Source: Alteripontixanthobacter muriae (GTDB lineage: Bacteria; Pseudomonadota; Alphaproteobacteria; Sphingomonadales; Sphingomonadaceae). From it: a stretch of DNA of 64,000 bases. Shown here piece after piece: positions 8,749 through 16,870 of the stretch. Below the pieces are notes generated by a model that worked only from the letters and a program-made list of their open reading frames with translations, ran no database searches and was not told where the DNA came from. The stretch is taken from positions 236,413-300,412 of the forward strand of contig NZ_JAAFZT010000035.1 in NCBI RefSeq assembly GCF_013336795.1, read 5' to 3'. A program made the translations under genes and the position numbers. Position 1 is the stretch's first letter. Every line of letters starts with the position of its first letter.

Positions 8749-9848
8749 CGTGCGACGCTCCCTGCTGCCCGTTCACTTTGCGCCAGGGTGCGGTCCAGCA
8801 CCTCGTCCACTTCGGCGGCACGCAGTTCATAGGTGTGGTCCTTGCGAACACGCTTCAGCGCAGCCTGGCCGATCGCCTCCGCGCGTTCCCTGGTCAGCGA
8901 GGCGAGGTGGTCGGCAACATCCTGTCCGTCACGCGCGACAAGAACCTCCTCGTCCGGTTCGAGGAACTGCTCTATGCCTTCCCAGTAATCGGTGATCAGG
9001 CAAGCGCCGGCGCCCGCTGCCTCAAACACTCGCGTGGCCGGGGAGAAGCCGACTTCCGCCATGGAATCGCGGGCGACATTCAGTACCGCAAGCGGCGTGC
9101 AGTTGAAGGCATTGTGCGATGCCGTGCCGACATGTCCGATGGGCGTCACATTCTTCGGCATGGGCTTGTCGTGCCAACCATTCCCGCCAATCAGGAACTT
9201 GGCGTCCGGCAGCAGCGATGCAGCTTTCAGAAAGAACTCCTCCACCCGCGCCTCCCGGTCGGGCAGCCGGTTGGCGAGGAAGCCGAGGTCGCAGTTGAAA
9301 GCCGGATCGGCGGGAACCGGGTGATGGGTGCTGGTGTCCAGCGCGTTATATATGGGCACGCATTCGCGGGCGCCGAAATCACGATAGGCATTCACCACCG
9401 GGGGGCCGCCGCCATAGGTAAAGACCAGGTCCAGCTGCGGCAGGGCGTGGCGAACGGGGTGATCTTCGTCGCTGCGCATCTCGTCCAGCGTGGCGGCGGC
9501 ATCGACATCCCAATAGGCGGTCAGCGCATCGGGCCGCGCCTCGCGCAAGATGCCTTGCAGCAATTCGCGGTCGAACACGCCGACGCCATTGGCTTTCACG
9601 ACCAGATCGGCGTGCCGCGCTTCACGCAAGACTTCGTGCAACGCCTCTTCAGTCGCCGGATAGACGACCGACCGTGCCCACTCCGGCGGGTCAATATCGC
9701 GGTGCTGCTGCCGGTCGAAGGCGTCCGGCTCGTAGAAGGTGACGTCATGCCCCCGGTCGGCGAGAGCGCGCAGGATACCGCGGTAATAGGTGGCGGCTCC
9801 GTTCCAGTAGGAGGAGAGCAGGCTGGACCCGTAAAATGCGATCTTCAA
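8745..9848 (-). CDS. CgeB-like glycosyltransferase (copy B)
   Basis: A 367-residue paralogue of its two neighbours, starting LKIAFYGSSLLSSYWNGAA and carrying LNVARDSMAEVGFSPATRVFEAAGAGACLITD in two adjoining parts (donor-site region). I place the start at the TTG at 9848, which overlaps the TGA of the upstream gene; the frame stays open much further upstream but only as an antisense-type reading of the neighbour. It ends with ATGA overlap into copy A. Its sequence is closest in layout to copy A; both carry the 'WxGxA...YRGxLxALxxRGHDVxFxE' pattern at the N-terminus. Confidence 0.87.
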   Translation of the reverse strand: MKIAFYGSSLLSSYWNGAATYYRGILRALADRGHDVTFYEPDAFDRQQHRDIDPPEWARSVVYPATEEALHEVLREARHADLVVKANGVGVFDRELLQGILREARPDALTAYWDVDAAATLDEMRSDEDHPVRHALPQLDLVFTYGGGPPVVNAYRDFGARECVPIYNALDTSTHHPVPADPAFNCDLGFLANRLPDREARVEEFFLKAASLLPDAKFLIGGNGWHDKPMPKNVTPIGHVGTASHNAFNCTPLAVLNVARDSMAEVGFSPATRVFEAAGAGACLITDYWEGIEQFLEPDEEVLVARDGQDVADHLASLTRERAEAIGQAALKRVRKDHTYELRAAEVDEVLDRTLAQSERAAGSVAR

Positions 9849-10957
9849 TTGTCGTGTCCCGTTTCGATTTGGCAGTTGAGCTGCGCCAGAATGTGCAGCA
9901 ATTCGTCGACACGGTGCGCGCAGCTGTGCCGGGCGCGAATCGTTTCCAGACCGTGTGCGGCCAGCGAGTCCCTCAAGGCCGGATCGGCCGCAAGATCCTT
10001 CAGGTGCCGCTCCATCTCGGCGCCGTCTCGAGCGACGAGGAAGTCCGTTCCCGGGCGGAAAAGATTTTCGCTGTCGTCCCACGGCGCGGAAACGAGCGGG
10101 ATGCCGCAAGCCAGCGCTTCGAAGACGCGGATGGTCGGGATCCCCGGCAGGATCGTGGAATAGAAGCGGCGCGGCACATGCACGGTTGCCAGATGCCTGG
10201 CGAAGATCTCCGGCGCCTGCGCATTCGGCACCCAGCCGCGATAGTCCGCGCCATAGCTTCGCAGCATGTGCCGCGCGGTGTCGGGGTAACGGACACCGAA
10301 GATGTCGAGCGGAAGACCGGCAGCCTTTGCCGGAGCGAACAGGAATTTCTCCAGTTCCTCCGTCCGTTCGTTATCACCCCAGTTACCTATCCAGACGAGG
10401 CCTTCCCGCTTCGTATCCTGCACAGGCGGATGGAAGCGCGTGAGGTCCGCGGCTTCGTGCCAGGTCCAGACGCGATCTCCCCAGCCGCGCTGGCGATAGA
10501 CCTCGCTCAGCGTTTCGCCGAAGGCGAGCACGCCATCGAAGCCGGACAGGTCGAATTCGTCCAGCTCCTCGGGCGCGCTGACCGCACGGTGATGGGTATC
10601 GTGAAACAGGAGCGTGAAGGGCGCACCGCGCTTGCGCAATGCGCCGATGCGGGCGATCAGCTCCGGCTCGTTCCATTCATGCACGATGACGAGGTCCGCG
10701 CCGCCTGCCAAGGCGCCCGGGTCGGCGTCCGGCGCGTAAGTGGTGGAGGTCAGGCGAGGGTATTTCTCGCGATAGGGAGCAAGCCCAGCTTCGCCATGAT
10801 CCTTGAGCAGGTTTTCAAGGCTCCAGGCATTGGCCGGCTCAAAGGCCTGGACCTCATGACCTCGCGCGATCAGCTCGTCCAGAACGCCGCGCAGAAAATG
10901 CGCGTTCCCATGGTTCCAGCAGGATTTCAGCGAATGCGTAAAATAGACGATCTTCAT
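9845..10957 (-). CDS. CgeB-like glycosyltransferase (copy C)
   Basis: A 370-residue GT-B protein beginning MKIVYFTHSLKSCWNHGNAH and containing LVWIGNWGDNERTEELE (start of the second Rossmann domain) and TIRVFEALACGIPLVSAPW (donor-binding Glu region). It belongs with copies A and B but is more divergent. It starts by ATGA overlap with the upstream GT4 gene. Three tandem related transferases suggest that several sugars are added one after another to the same product. Confidence 0.87.
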   Translation of the reverse strand: MKIVYFTHSLKSCWNHGNAHFLRGVLDELIARGHEVQAFEPANAWSLENLLKDHGEAGLAPYREKYPRLTSTTYAPDADPGALAGGADLVIVHEWNEPELIARIGALRKRGAPFTLLFHDTHHRAVSAPEELDEFDLSGFDGVLAFGETLSEVYRQRGWGDRVWTWHEAADLTRFHPPVQDTKREGLVWIGNWGDNERTEELEKFLFAPAKAAGLPLDIFGVRYPDTARHMLRSYGADYRGWVPNAQAPEIFARHLATVHVPRRFYSTILPGIPTIRVFEALACGIPLVSAPWDDSENLFRPGTDFLVARDGAEMERHLKDLAADPALRDSLAAHGLETIRARHSCAHRVDELLHILAQLNCQIETGHDN

Positions 10958-12054
10958 GCCGCTTGCCGTAACCCGCCGAGCTTCACATAAATCGCCTCGG
11001 TTTCACGCACCATGCGCTCAACCGTGAAACGTCCTGCGCGCTGTTGCGCCAGCTGCCCGAGTTTGGCGCGGGCATCCTCATCGGCCAGAAGCAGGGTGAC
11101 AGCCTCTGCAAACTGTCCGGGATCACACGGATCGACGAAGATCGCCGCGCCTTCCCAAAGCTCCCTGAACGTGGCGATATCGGACAGCACGAGCGGACAA
11201 CCCGCCTGCGCCGCTTCCAGCACCGACAGGCCAAAAGGTTCGAATGCCGCGGCCGAAACATAGACCGGTCTTGACGCAAGCTCCGCAGCCAATTCTTCGC
11301 CCGCAAGTTGCCCGAGAAGTTGCAGGTGCGAGGGCGTGAACTCCTCACCATGGGGGCCCCGAGCCGCTCCGGCCGCGTAAAACGGCACGTCGATCAACCC
11401 GGCAACCTTGTCCATTATGGCCGCGCCTTTCACATCGTCCCACAACCGGCCTGCAGTCAGCACATGGTGCGCCAGTCTCTCGCTTCTCGCAACCAACCCT
11501 GCCGGGCTTCGGCCATTATGTACGACTTGCGGCGTGTTCTTGAGTCCATAGATCTGCCTCAGGAGCAATGCGTAACTGTGCGATGGCGCGGCGGCGACAT
11601 CGGCGGCTTGCAGGCCGCGTCCGACCAGATGGCGGTGCCAGTGGTATTCGGGAGCGAGCGGTTCATCCCGCGCTGCCTGCCACCACGTCGCGAGGCAGCC
11701 ATGCGCCACGGCCAGGGTGGGCTTTGAGAAACCCGCCGCGCCAAGCAATGCAGGTGAATTGCAATGCACGATATCGGCGCGTTCGTCGGCTGCCAGAGCA
11801 GCGATCCGCTCTGCCGATTCCCGCACAGGCCGGGAATCCTGCGCCAGCCAGTCGAGAGCGAGTCCGGTATCGATGATCCTGACATCTGTCTCGCGGAGGC
11901 ACTCGATCTGATCGGCCGAGGGCGCAGGTCCGAGCGTGGCGAGCAGGACATCGTGGCCCGAGCCCACCAGCGCACCGGCGAGGTCCGCGGCATACTGCCA
12001 GACGCCGCCGACCGCATCGGCGGTCATCAATATACGCAGGTTCCGTGCGGTCAC
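10954..12054 (-). CDS. GT4-family glycosyltransferase
   Basis: A 366-residue retaining glycosyltransferase. The N-terminal domain starts RILMTADAVGGVWQYA and has VAHGCLATWW; the C-terminal domain has VLTAGRLWDDVKG and the E-x7-E segment AFEPFGLSVLEAAQAGCPLV that binds the nucleotide sugar. It starts with GTG at 12054 inside the stop of the upstream epimerase gene (GTGA). It is the only classical GT4 enzyme of the run and is a candidate for the first glycosylation step (inference). Confidence 0.9.
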   Translation of the reverse strand: MTARNLRILMTADAVGGVWQYAADLAGALVGSGHDVLLATLGPAPSADQIECLRETDVRIIDTGLALDWLAQDSRPVRESAERIAALAADERADIVHCNSPALLGAAGFSKPTLAVAHGCLATWWQAARDEPLAPEYHWHRHLVGRGLQAADVAAAPSHSYALLLRQIYGLKNTPQVVHNGRSPAGLVARSERLAHHVLTAGRLWDDVKGAAIMDKVAGLIDVPFYAAGAARGPHGEEFTPSHLQLLGQLAGEELAAELASRPVYVSAAAFEPFGLSVLEAAQAGCPLVLSDIATFRELWEGAAIFVDPCDPGQFAEAVTLLLADEDARAKLGQLAQQRAGRFTVERMVRETEAIYVKLGGLRQAA

Positions 12055-13133
12055 AATGTCGCCACTTGGCGTGCAGCGTCGACCCTTTCACCTTGAGTAA
12101 GGTTGCGGTTCTCCATCAGCCAGTGAGCGAGGTCTCGTACGCCTTGCTGCCAGGGCTTGCGCGGCGCGAGCCCGAGCGCCCGATCGGCGGCAGACGTGTC
12201 GGCAACGAACCAGCGCTGGTCGCCCGGACGAGATGCGGCAAATTCGATTTTGGGCATGTGGCCAGTGATCGTGCCGATCTCTTCCAGCAGCGAAAGCAGG
12301 CTGATCGCATTGTCCGGCCCGCCACCCCAGTTGAAGGCGCGGCCCGAGATCGCATCGATATTGTCGAAGACAGCGAGATAGGCATCGCAGGTATCGGCCA
12401 CGTCGCAGACATCGCGCACCTGCTCGCCATCGCCGAACAATGTGATCGTCTCGCCATTCAATGCACGGATGAGGAAGTGTGCCACCCACCCCTGATCTTC
12501 GGTGCCGAGCTGCCGCTGCCCATAAATGCAGCTCATGCGGAGGACGGCGGCCTTCACGCCGTAGCTGCGCGCGTAGTCGAGCACATATTGATCGGCGGCA
12601 CCCTTGGAGCAGCCATAGGGTGTATGGAAGTCGAGAGGCTGGCTTTCCGACACGCCGTTGCGGGCCAGTTCCGCCGATGCGGGACGGCATCCCCGATCCG
12701 TCGTCTGGAATGTCACGTCTTCCAGATCGCCATAGACCTTGTTGGTGGAGGCGAAGATCACCGGCGCCTGCGGTGTCAACTCGCGCACGGCCTCGAGCAG
12801 GCGAAAGGTGCTGGCGACGTTCACTTCGAAGTCGAGCACCGGGTCCGTCATGCTGGTCGTCACGGCGACCTGCGCAGCGAAATGAAAGATCCCGTCGCTG
12901 CCGCGAATGGCAGAACGCAGGCGCTGTTCGTCGCGAAGATCGGCAATCTCGATCTCTATCAGGTCGCCGTGGCGCTGCGTGAGCCATTCCAGATTCTGTT
13001 CGACGCCTGCGCGCGACAAGGCATCGAAAATGCGCACCTTGCGCCCCTGGCTGGCCAGCCTGTCCGCCAGATTCGAGCCGATGAAGCCGGCACCGCCGGT
13101 GACCAGAACGGGCTTTTCCGAAACCGCCTTCAT
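12051..13133 (-). CDS. NAD-dependent epimerase/dehydratase (sugar nucleotide, first of two)
   Basis: A 360-residue extended SDR enzyme. It has the NAD site VTGGAGFIGSNL at the N-terminus, FHFAAQVAVTTSM, the Ser/Thr of FASTNKVYGDLED and the catalytic Tyr-x3-Lys in TPYGCSKGAADQY. The NKVYGDL and QLGTEDQGWVAHF segments resemble CDP-paratose 2-epimerase and related enzymes, so the substrate may be a nucleotide-activated deoxysugar, but this is not certain. The ATG at 13133 overlaps the upstream TGA (ATGA). It presumably supplies a donor sugar for the four downstream transferases. Confidence 0.9.
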   Translation of the reverse strand: MKAVSEKPVLVTGGAGFIGSNLADRLASQGRKVRIFDALSRAGVEQNLEWLTQRHGDLIEIEIADLRDEQRLRSAIRGSDGIFHFAAQVAVTTSMTDPVLDFEVNVASTFRLLEAVRELTPQAPVIFASTNKVYGDLEDVTFQTTDRGCRPASAELARNGVSESQPLDFHTPYGCSKGAADQYVLDYARSYGVKAAVLRMSCIYGQRQLGTEDQGWVAHFLIRALNGETITLFGDGEQVRDVCDVADTCDAYLAVFDNIDAISGRAFNWGGGPDNAISLLSLLEEIGTITGHMPKIEFAASRPGDQRWFVADTSAADRALGLAPRKPWQQGVRDLAHWLMENRNLTQGERVDAARQVATL

Positions 13134-14245
13134 GCCACCAACCCGTGCGCTTCCAATTCGCTGCGTGCCTTGCCGACGCGGTCGTCGGCTTCTTGGCGCG
13201 ACACCCATTCGGCAAGGTCGGCAAGACCTTCCTGAAAATCTTCCTTCGCTTCGAAGCCGAGTACCTCGCGGGTAAGCCGCGGGTCGCAATAGCAGTGGCG
13301 AATGTCGCCGGTGCGCGCCTTGCCCACGATTTCGGGCTCGATATCCTCGCGCCCCATCGCGCGGGCGAGTTCGGTCGCTACATCATTGACGGAGCGATGC
13401 TGGCCCGAACCGATGTTGAACGTGCCCCCGGCGGCATCCGGATGAACTAGTCCTTCTGCAAAGGCGCGGGCGACATCGCGCACCTGCACGAAATCGCGGC
13501 GCTGCTTGCCGTCTTCGAATATCATCGGTGCCTGCCCGTTCAAAAGACGCGAGGCGAAGATCGCCAGCACGCCGGTATAGGGGTTGGAGAGCGCCTGTCC
13601 CGGCCCATAGACGTTGAACAATCGCAGGCAGACGCCTTCCATGCCATAGGGCGCTGCCATGATATGCGTCGTGCGTTCCTGCACGTATTTGTTGAGCGCA
13701 TAGATCGAGGACAGGTTCGGCTGCTTCCACTCGGGCGTGGGCAGTGGGGTCAGGGGCCGTCCCTCGGCGTCCTTCGGCTCCCAGTTCGCCTGACCGTCGC
13801 GCAGGGTGCTGCGCTGCGCATCCTGCATGATCTCGCCATCGGCGGTCTGGTACAGGCCTTCGCCATAAATGCTCATGGACGAAGCCGTGACCACGCGCCG
13901 TACCGGCTGCTGGATCAGCTTCTCGAACAAGACTGCCGTGCCGACATCGTTGGTGGAGGTGTAGCGCTCCACTTCATACATCGACTGGCCGACGCCGACC
14001 TCTGCCGCCAGGTGGATCACGCTGTCGATGCCGTTCAGGGCAGAAGATACAGCATCGCCATCACGGATGTCGGCTTCCACCAACTCAACCTCGGATGAAA
14101 GATCCTCCGGCCGGCCCCCGTCGCCGTGGACCTGCTCGATCAGGCTGTCGAGCACACGTACCTTGTTGCCCCGTTCGAGTAACTCCCTGCAGACCGATCT
14201 GCCGATGAATCCTGCGCCACCGGTGACGAGCACGTGTTCGGTCAT
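13130..14245 (-). CDS. NAD-dependent epimerase/dehydratase (sugar nucleotide, second)
   Basis: A 371-residue extended SDR enzyme and the first gene of the minus-strand run. Visible motifs are VTGGAGFIGRSVC (NAD binding), VIHLAAEVGVG, TASSMSIYGEG (catalytic Ser region) and SSIYALNKYVQE (Tyr-x3-Lys), followed by LRLFNVYGPGQ. The layout fits UDP-glucose/galactose 4-epimerase or related enzymes; exact substrate unknown. An insert of roughly 50 residues between the Ser and Tyr motifs (YGEGLYQTADG to WKQPNLSS) is longer than in a simple GalE. It begins 295 bp from the divergently transcribed phosphatase gene. Confidence 0.9.
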   Translation of the reverse strand: MTEHVLVTGGAGFIGRSVCRELLERGNKVRVLDSLIEQVHGDGGRPEDLSSEVELVEADIRDGDAVSSALNGIDSVIHLAAEVGVGQSMYEVERYTSTNDVGTAVLFEKLIQQPVRRVVTASSMSIYGEGLYQTADGEIMQDAQRSTLRDGQANWEPKDAEGRPLTPLPTPEWKQPNLSSIYALNKYVQERTTHIMAAPYGMEGVCLRLFNVYGPGQALSNPYTGVLAIFASRLLNGQAPMIFEDGKQRRDFVQVRDVARAFAEGLVHPDAAGGTFNIGSGQHRSVNDVATELARAMGREDIEPEIVGKARTGDIRHCYCDPRLTREVLGFEAKEDFQEGLADLAEWVSRQEADDRVGKARSELEAHGLVA

Positions 14246-14540
14246 TCATATCCCCCTTTGCCAGTTCGCCCTGGCGATTCAGCGCCAGCCTGACGGCCCT
14301 GGTCATTGTAAACTTTTGATAAGGCTGTAGATCAGCCCCGCCGGACTGTAGCCTCAGCCCGGTGGCAGTTTCAATGCATGAACATCATCTAAGTTCCACC
14401 CCTGATGCTCTCCTGGTGCTCCTATGCGACGGATATGGAACGATGTTTGCCCCCAAGCTTTGTAGCTGCAAGGGTCCGCCGGCCTCTCATAGGGCGACGG
14501 ACAGAAGGGGGATTTCACGATCGACAGCGCAACGATCCTT
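14246..14540. promoter_or_regulatory. Divergent intergenic region between the two halves of the inositol/glycosyltransferase cluster
   Basis: These 295 bp separate two divergent operons and must hold both promoters. No ORF, tRNA or terminator is evident. A GGAAC hexamer-like -35 occurs on each strand (plus: 14439-14443; minus: the complement of GTTCC around 14391-14395 followed 16 bp later by CATT), loosely resembling the EcfG general-stress promoter (GGAAC-N16-17-CGTT). The match is imperfect and the assignment is only suggestive. A Shine-Dalgarno-like AAGGGGG sits at 14505-14511. Confidence 0.35.
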
Positions 14541-15119
14541 ATGATCAGGCATGCGTCGCATGAGGATATCGGCAGCAGGCTTTCCGGACGCCTGCCGAAC
14601 CTTGCCTTGAGCATGGCGGGGCGGGCTGAGGCGGAGACGCTGGCACGCGGAATTGCCGCCGAAATGCCGGATGCGATCCAGTCCAGCCCGGTGTTGCGGG
14701 CCAGGCAGACTGCGGAAGCCGTCGCGGACGCTTGCGGCCATGGCGTCGGCATCGCGGACGCGCTGGAGGAAGTGGATTTCGGGGACTGGACCGGCCGCTA
14801 TTTTGACGATCTGGAAGGCGATCCTGACTGGGACTTCTGGAACACGCATCGTTCTCAGGCCAGCACGCCGTCTGGCGAAAGCATGAAGGCAGCGCAGGAC
14901 CGGGTCCGCGCCCATGTTGCGGCAATGGCGCGAGATTATCGTGGAAAAACATTGGTGATGGTCACCCATTGCGACATCATCCGTGCTCTTGTAGCCGCTA
15001 TCCTCGGGCTGACGCTCGACAACATCCTGCGTTTCGACGTGGGGCCGGCATCGGTGACGCGCGTGGAAGCCGGCGACTGGGGCGCAAGGCTGACGAGATT
15101 GAACGAGAGGTTTGCATGA
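14541..15119 (+). CDS. Histidine phosphatase (phosphoglycerate mutase-like)
   Basis: A 192-residue histidine phosphatase with the RHA phosphohistidine motif at its very start (MIRHASHE), SSPVLRARQTAEAV (second Arg), the acid DALEEVDFGDWTG and the second His in MVTHCDIIRALV. In this cluster it could remove the phosphate from the inositol phosphate made by the nearby synthase, replacing a classical inositol monophosphatase; that is inference. The ATG at 14541 cuts into the first beta strand: upstream codons read TIL in frame, and AAGGGGG lies 30 bp upstream, so a non-standard start around 14517-14538 is possible. Confidence 0.87.
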   Translation: MIRHASHEDIGSRLSGRLPNLALSMAGRAEAETLARGIAAEMPDAIQSSPVLRARQTAEAVADACGHGVGIADALEEVDFGDWTGRYFDDLEGDPDWDFWNTHRSQASTPSGESMKAAQDRVRAHVAAMARDYRGKTLVMVTHCDIIRALVAAILGLTLDNILRFDVGPASVTRVEAGDWGARLTRLNERFA

Positions 15120-15934
15120 AGACGAATACTGCCCACGCGCCGAGCGACAACGCCGAACAGAACCTTCGGGCCGAAGTCGAAGAACTGGCGCCGTGGTTCC
15201 AGAACCTCGATCTCGGCAACGGCATCCGCACTGCTCCCGATCATTTCCTGGGCGATTATCCCGCGTTCAAGTACCGCCGCTTCGCGGATGCTCTGCCGGC
15301 AGATCTCAATGGCGGATCGGTGCTCGACATTGGCTGCAATGCCGGGTTCTACTCAATCGAGATGAAGAAGCGCGGTGCCGGGCGCGTCCTCGGTATCGAC
15401 AGCGACGACCGCTATCTCGATCAGGCGCGGCTTGCCTCGAAAACCCTGGGTTTCGGGGATATCGAATACCGCAATCATTCAGTCTATGACGTGGCTGCGC
15501 TGGGAGAGAAGTTCGACCTCGTGATCTTCATGGGCGTGCTCTATCATCTACGCCATCCGCTGCTTGCGCTCGACCTGATCCGCGAACATGTCGCGGGCGA
15601 TCTGATGCTGTTCCAAACGATGCAGCAGGGCAGCGACGCGGTGATGGACGTGCCGGAAGATCATCCCTTTCACAAACCCGGCACCTTCGATCCGCCGGAG
15701 ATGTTCGACGATCCGGCCTATCCGAAAATGCATTTCATCGAACGCAAATATGCGCATGACTGGACGAACTGGTGGGCGCCGAACGCCGCCTGCAGCCAGG
15801 CCATGCTGCGCGCATCGGGCTTCACGATCGTGGCGCAGCCCGAATCCGAAGTCTATCTCTGCCGCGTCGCGCCGGTTCCCTATGCGGATCTCGGGCCCGC
15901 GGCCGTCTATCCGCAAAAGGGGAAATCCGCATGA
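15116..15934 (+). CDS. SAM-dependent methyltransferase (TIGR04290-like)
   Basis: A 272-residue class I methyltransferase. The SAM-binding motif I is GSVLDIGCNAGFYSIEM, followed by VLGIDSDDRYLDQAR and FDLVIFMGVLYHLRHP, which is close to tRNA U34 carboxymethyltransferase-like and TIGR04290 family proteins. The C-terminal part (FIERKYAHDWTNWWAPN) is characteristic of the latter. It overlaps the phosphatase stop by ATGA and the next gene by ATGA. Its substrate is unknown; O-methylation of a sugar or cyclitol fits the neighbours. Confidence 0.88.
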   Translation: MKTNTAHAPSDNAEQNLRAEVEELAPWFQNLDLGNGIRTAPDHFLGDYPAFKYRRFADALPADLNGGSVLDIGCNAGFYSIEMKKRGAGRVLGIDSDDRYLDQARLASKTLGFGDIEYRNHSVYDVAALGEKFDLVIFMGVLYHLRHPLLALDLIREHVAGDLMLFQTMQQGSDAVMDVPEDHPFHKPGTFDPPEMFDDPAYPKMHFIERKYAHDWTNWWAPNAACSQAMLRASGFTIVAQPESEVYLCRVAPVPYADLGPAAVYPQKGKSA

Positions 15935-16848
15935 TCGAAGGGGCGATGATCTGGAACGAGCCGAACAACAAGTCGCACTGGAATCCTGAGCTTGACCCCG
16001 ACTGGTCGATCTATGCCGATACGGTCATCCGAACCGGCAAGGCGATTGCGGACGTCAATCCTGACCTGACGAGGGTGCTGGGCGGCATGTCGCCGATCGA
16101 CCCGCACTGGGTCGAGAAAATGCGCGGCCACGGCGCGCTGAACGAGGTCGATGTCGTGGCGGTGCACGGTTTTCCCATCGACTGGAATCTGTGGCCGATC
16201 CACGCCTGGCCCGACAAGATAGCCGAGATGAAGGCAGTCGTTCCCGACAAGCCGATCTGGGCGACCGAGGTCGGCGTCGGCAGTTTCGGCGCGGAGGAAG
16301 TCCAGGTCTTCGGCGTCGACAAGACCGCCGAACTGCTCGTCGGCCTCGTGCCCAATATCTACTGGTATTCGCTGTTCGACCTGCCGCAGAGCTGGGGCGC
16401 GGAAACCCGCCACCGCGAGGCGGAAGGCTCCAGCTATTTCCGCCATTTCTACATGGGCCTCATCCGTGAGGACGGCACGCCGAAGCCTGCGCTCGATCAT
16501 TATGCGAAGCATGCTGCCGACATGGGCCTCATGCAGTGGTTCCACTTCCACGATCCGCGCCTGGACGAGGCGGTGAAATGGATGAAGGATCTCGGCGTCA
16601 AGAAGCTGCGGACCGGCCTGTCATGGGCCGACAGCTTCCGCCCCGGCGCTACCGAATGGTTCGACCGCCAGATGGAGGCGCTGTCCGATTTCGAGGTGCT
16701 GGTCACCTTCTGCTTCACGCCCGAACATCTCGGCGTCGAGGCGCATCACACCAGCTGCGCGAAAGACCCGCAGCAATTCGCCGACTTCTGCGCCTGGGCG
16801 GTGGAGCGCTATGCGCCTGCCTCCAGTGCGGTAAAGTCGCGGGCATGA
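15931..16848 (+). CDS. Clan GH-A glycosidase-like protein, apparently circularly permuted TIM barrel
   Basis: A 305-residue protein often annotated as beta-xylosidase. The acid/base motif IWNEPNN, normally at the end of strand 4 around residue 150, sits at residue 8. It is followed in normal order by VLGGMSPIDPHW, VVAVHGFPIDW, the nucleophile strand IWATEVGVGSFG and IYWYSLFDLP. The C-terminal third then carries what is normally the N-terminal half of such barrels: LDEAVKWMKDLGVKKLRTGL, SWADSFRPG, then FEVLVTFCFTPEHLG and FADFCAWAVERYAP. The half-barrels are thus swapped. Both catalytic glutamates are present, so it is probably functional. The start is fixed by ATGA overlap with the methyltransferase. 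It may cleave or transfer a glycosyl group on the cluster product (inference). Confidence 0.8.
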   Translation: MIEGAMIWNEPNNKSHWNPELDPDWSIYADTVIRTGKAIADVNPDLTRVLGGMSPIDPHWVEKMRGHGALNEVDVVAVHGFPIDWNLWPIHAWPDKIAEMKAVVPDKPIWATEVGVGSFGAEEVQVFGVDKTAELLVGLVPNIYWYSLFDLPQSWGAETRHREAEGSSYFRHFYMGLIREDGTPKPALDHYAKHAADMGLMQWFHFHDPRLDEAVKWMKDLGVKKLRTGLSWADSFRPGATEWFDRQMEALSDFEVLVTFCFTPEHLGVEAHHTSCAKDPQQFADFCAWAVERYAPASSAVKSRA

Positions 16849-16870
16849 CGAATACAGGAAGGACGCTTGC

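Noticed and set aside
8745-10109. Long reading of CgeB-like copy B starting at 10109
   Set aside because: The first 87 codons overlap the 3' part of the upstream glycosyltransferase in another frame and have no conserved content; TTG 9848 fits the overlap pattern of the operon.
15931-16848. The glycosidase-like gene as a truncated pseudogene
   Set aside because: The supposedly missing N-terminal half is present at the C-terminus and both catalytic glutamates are kept, so permutation explains it better than decay.
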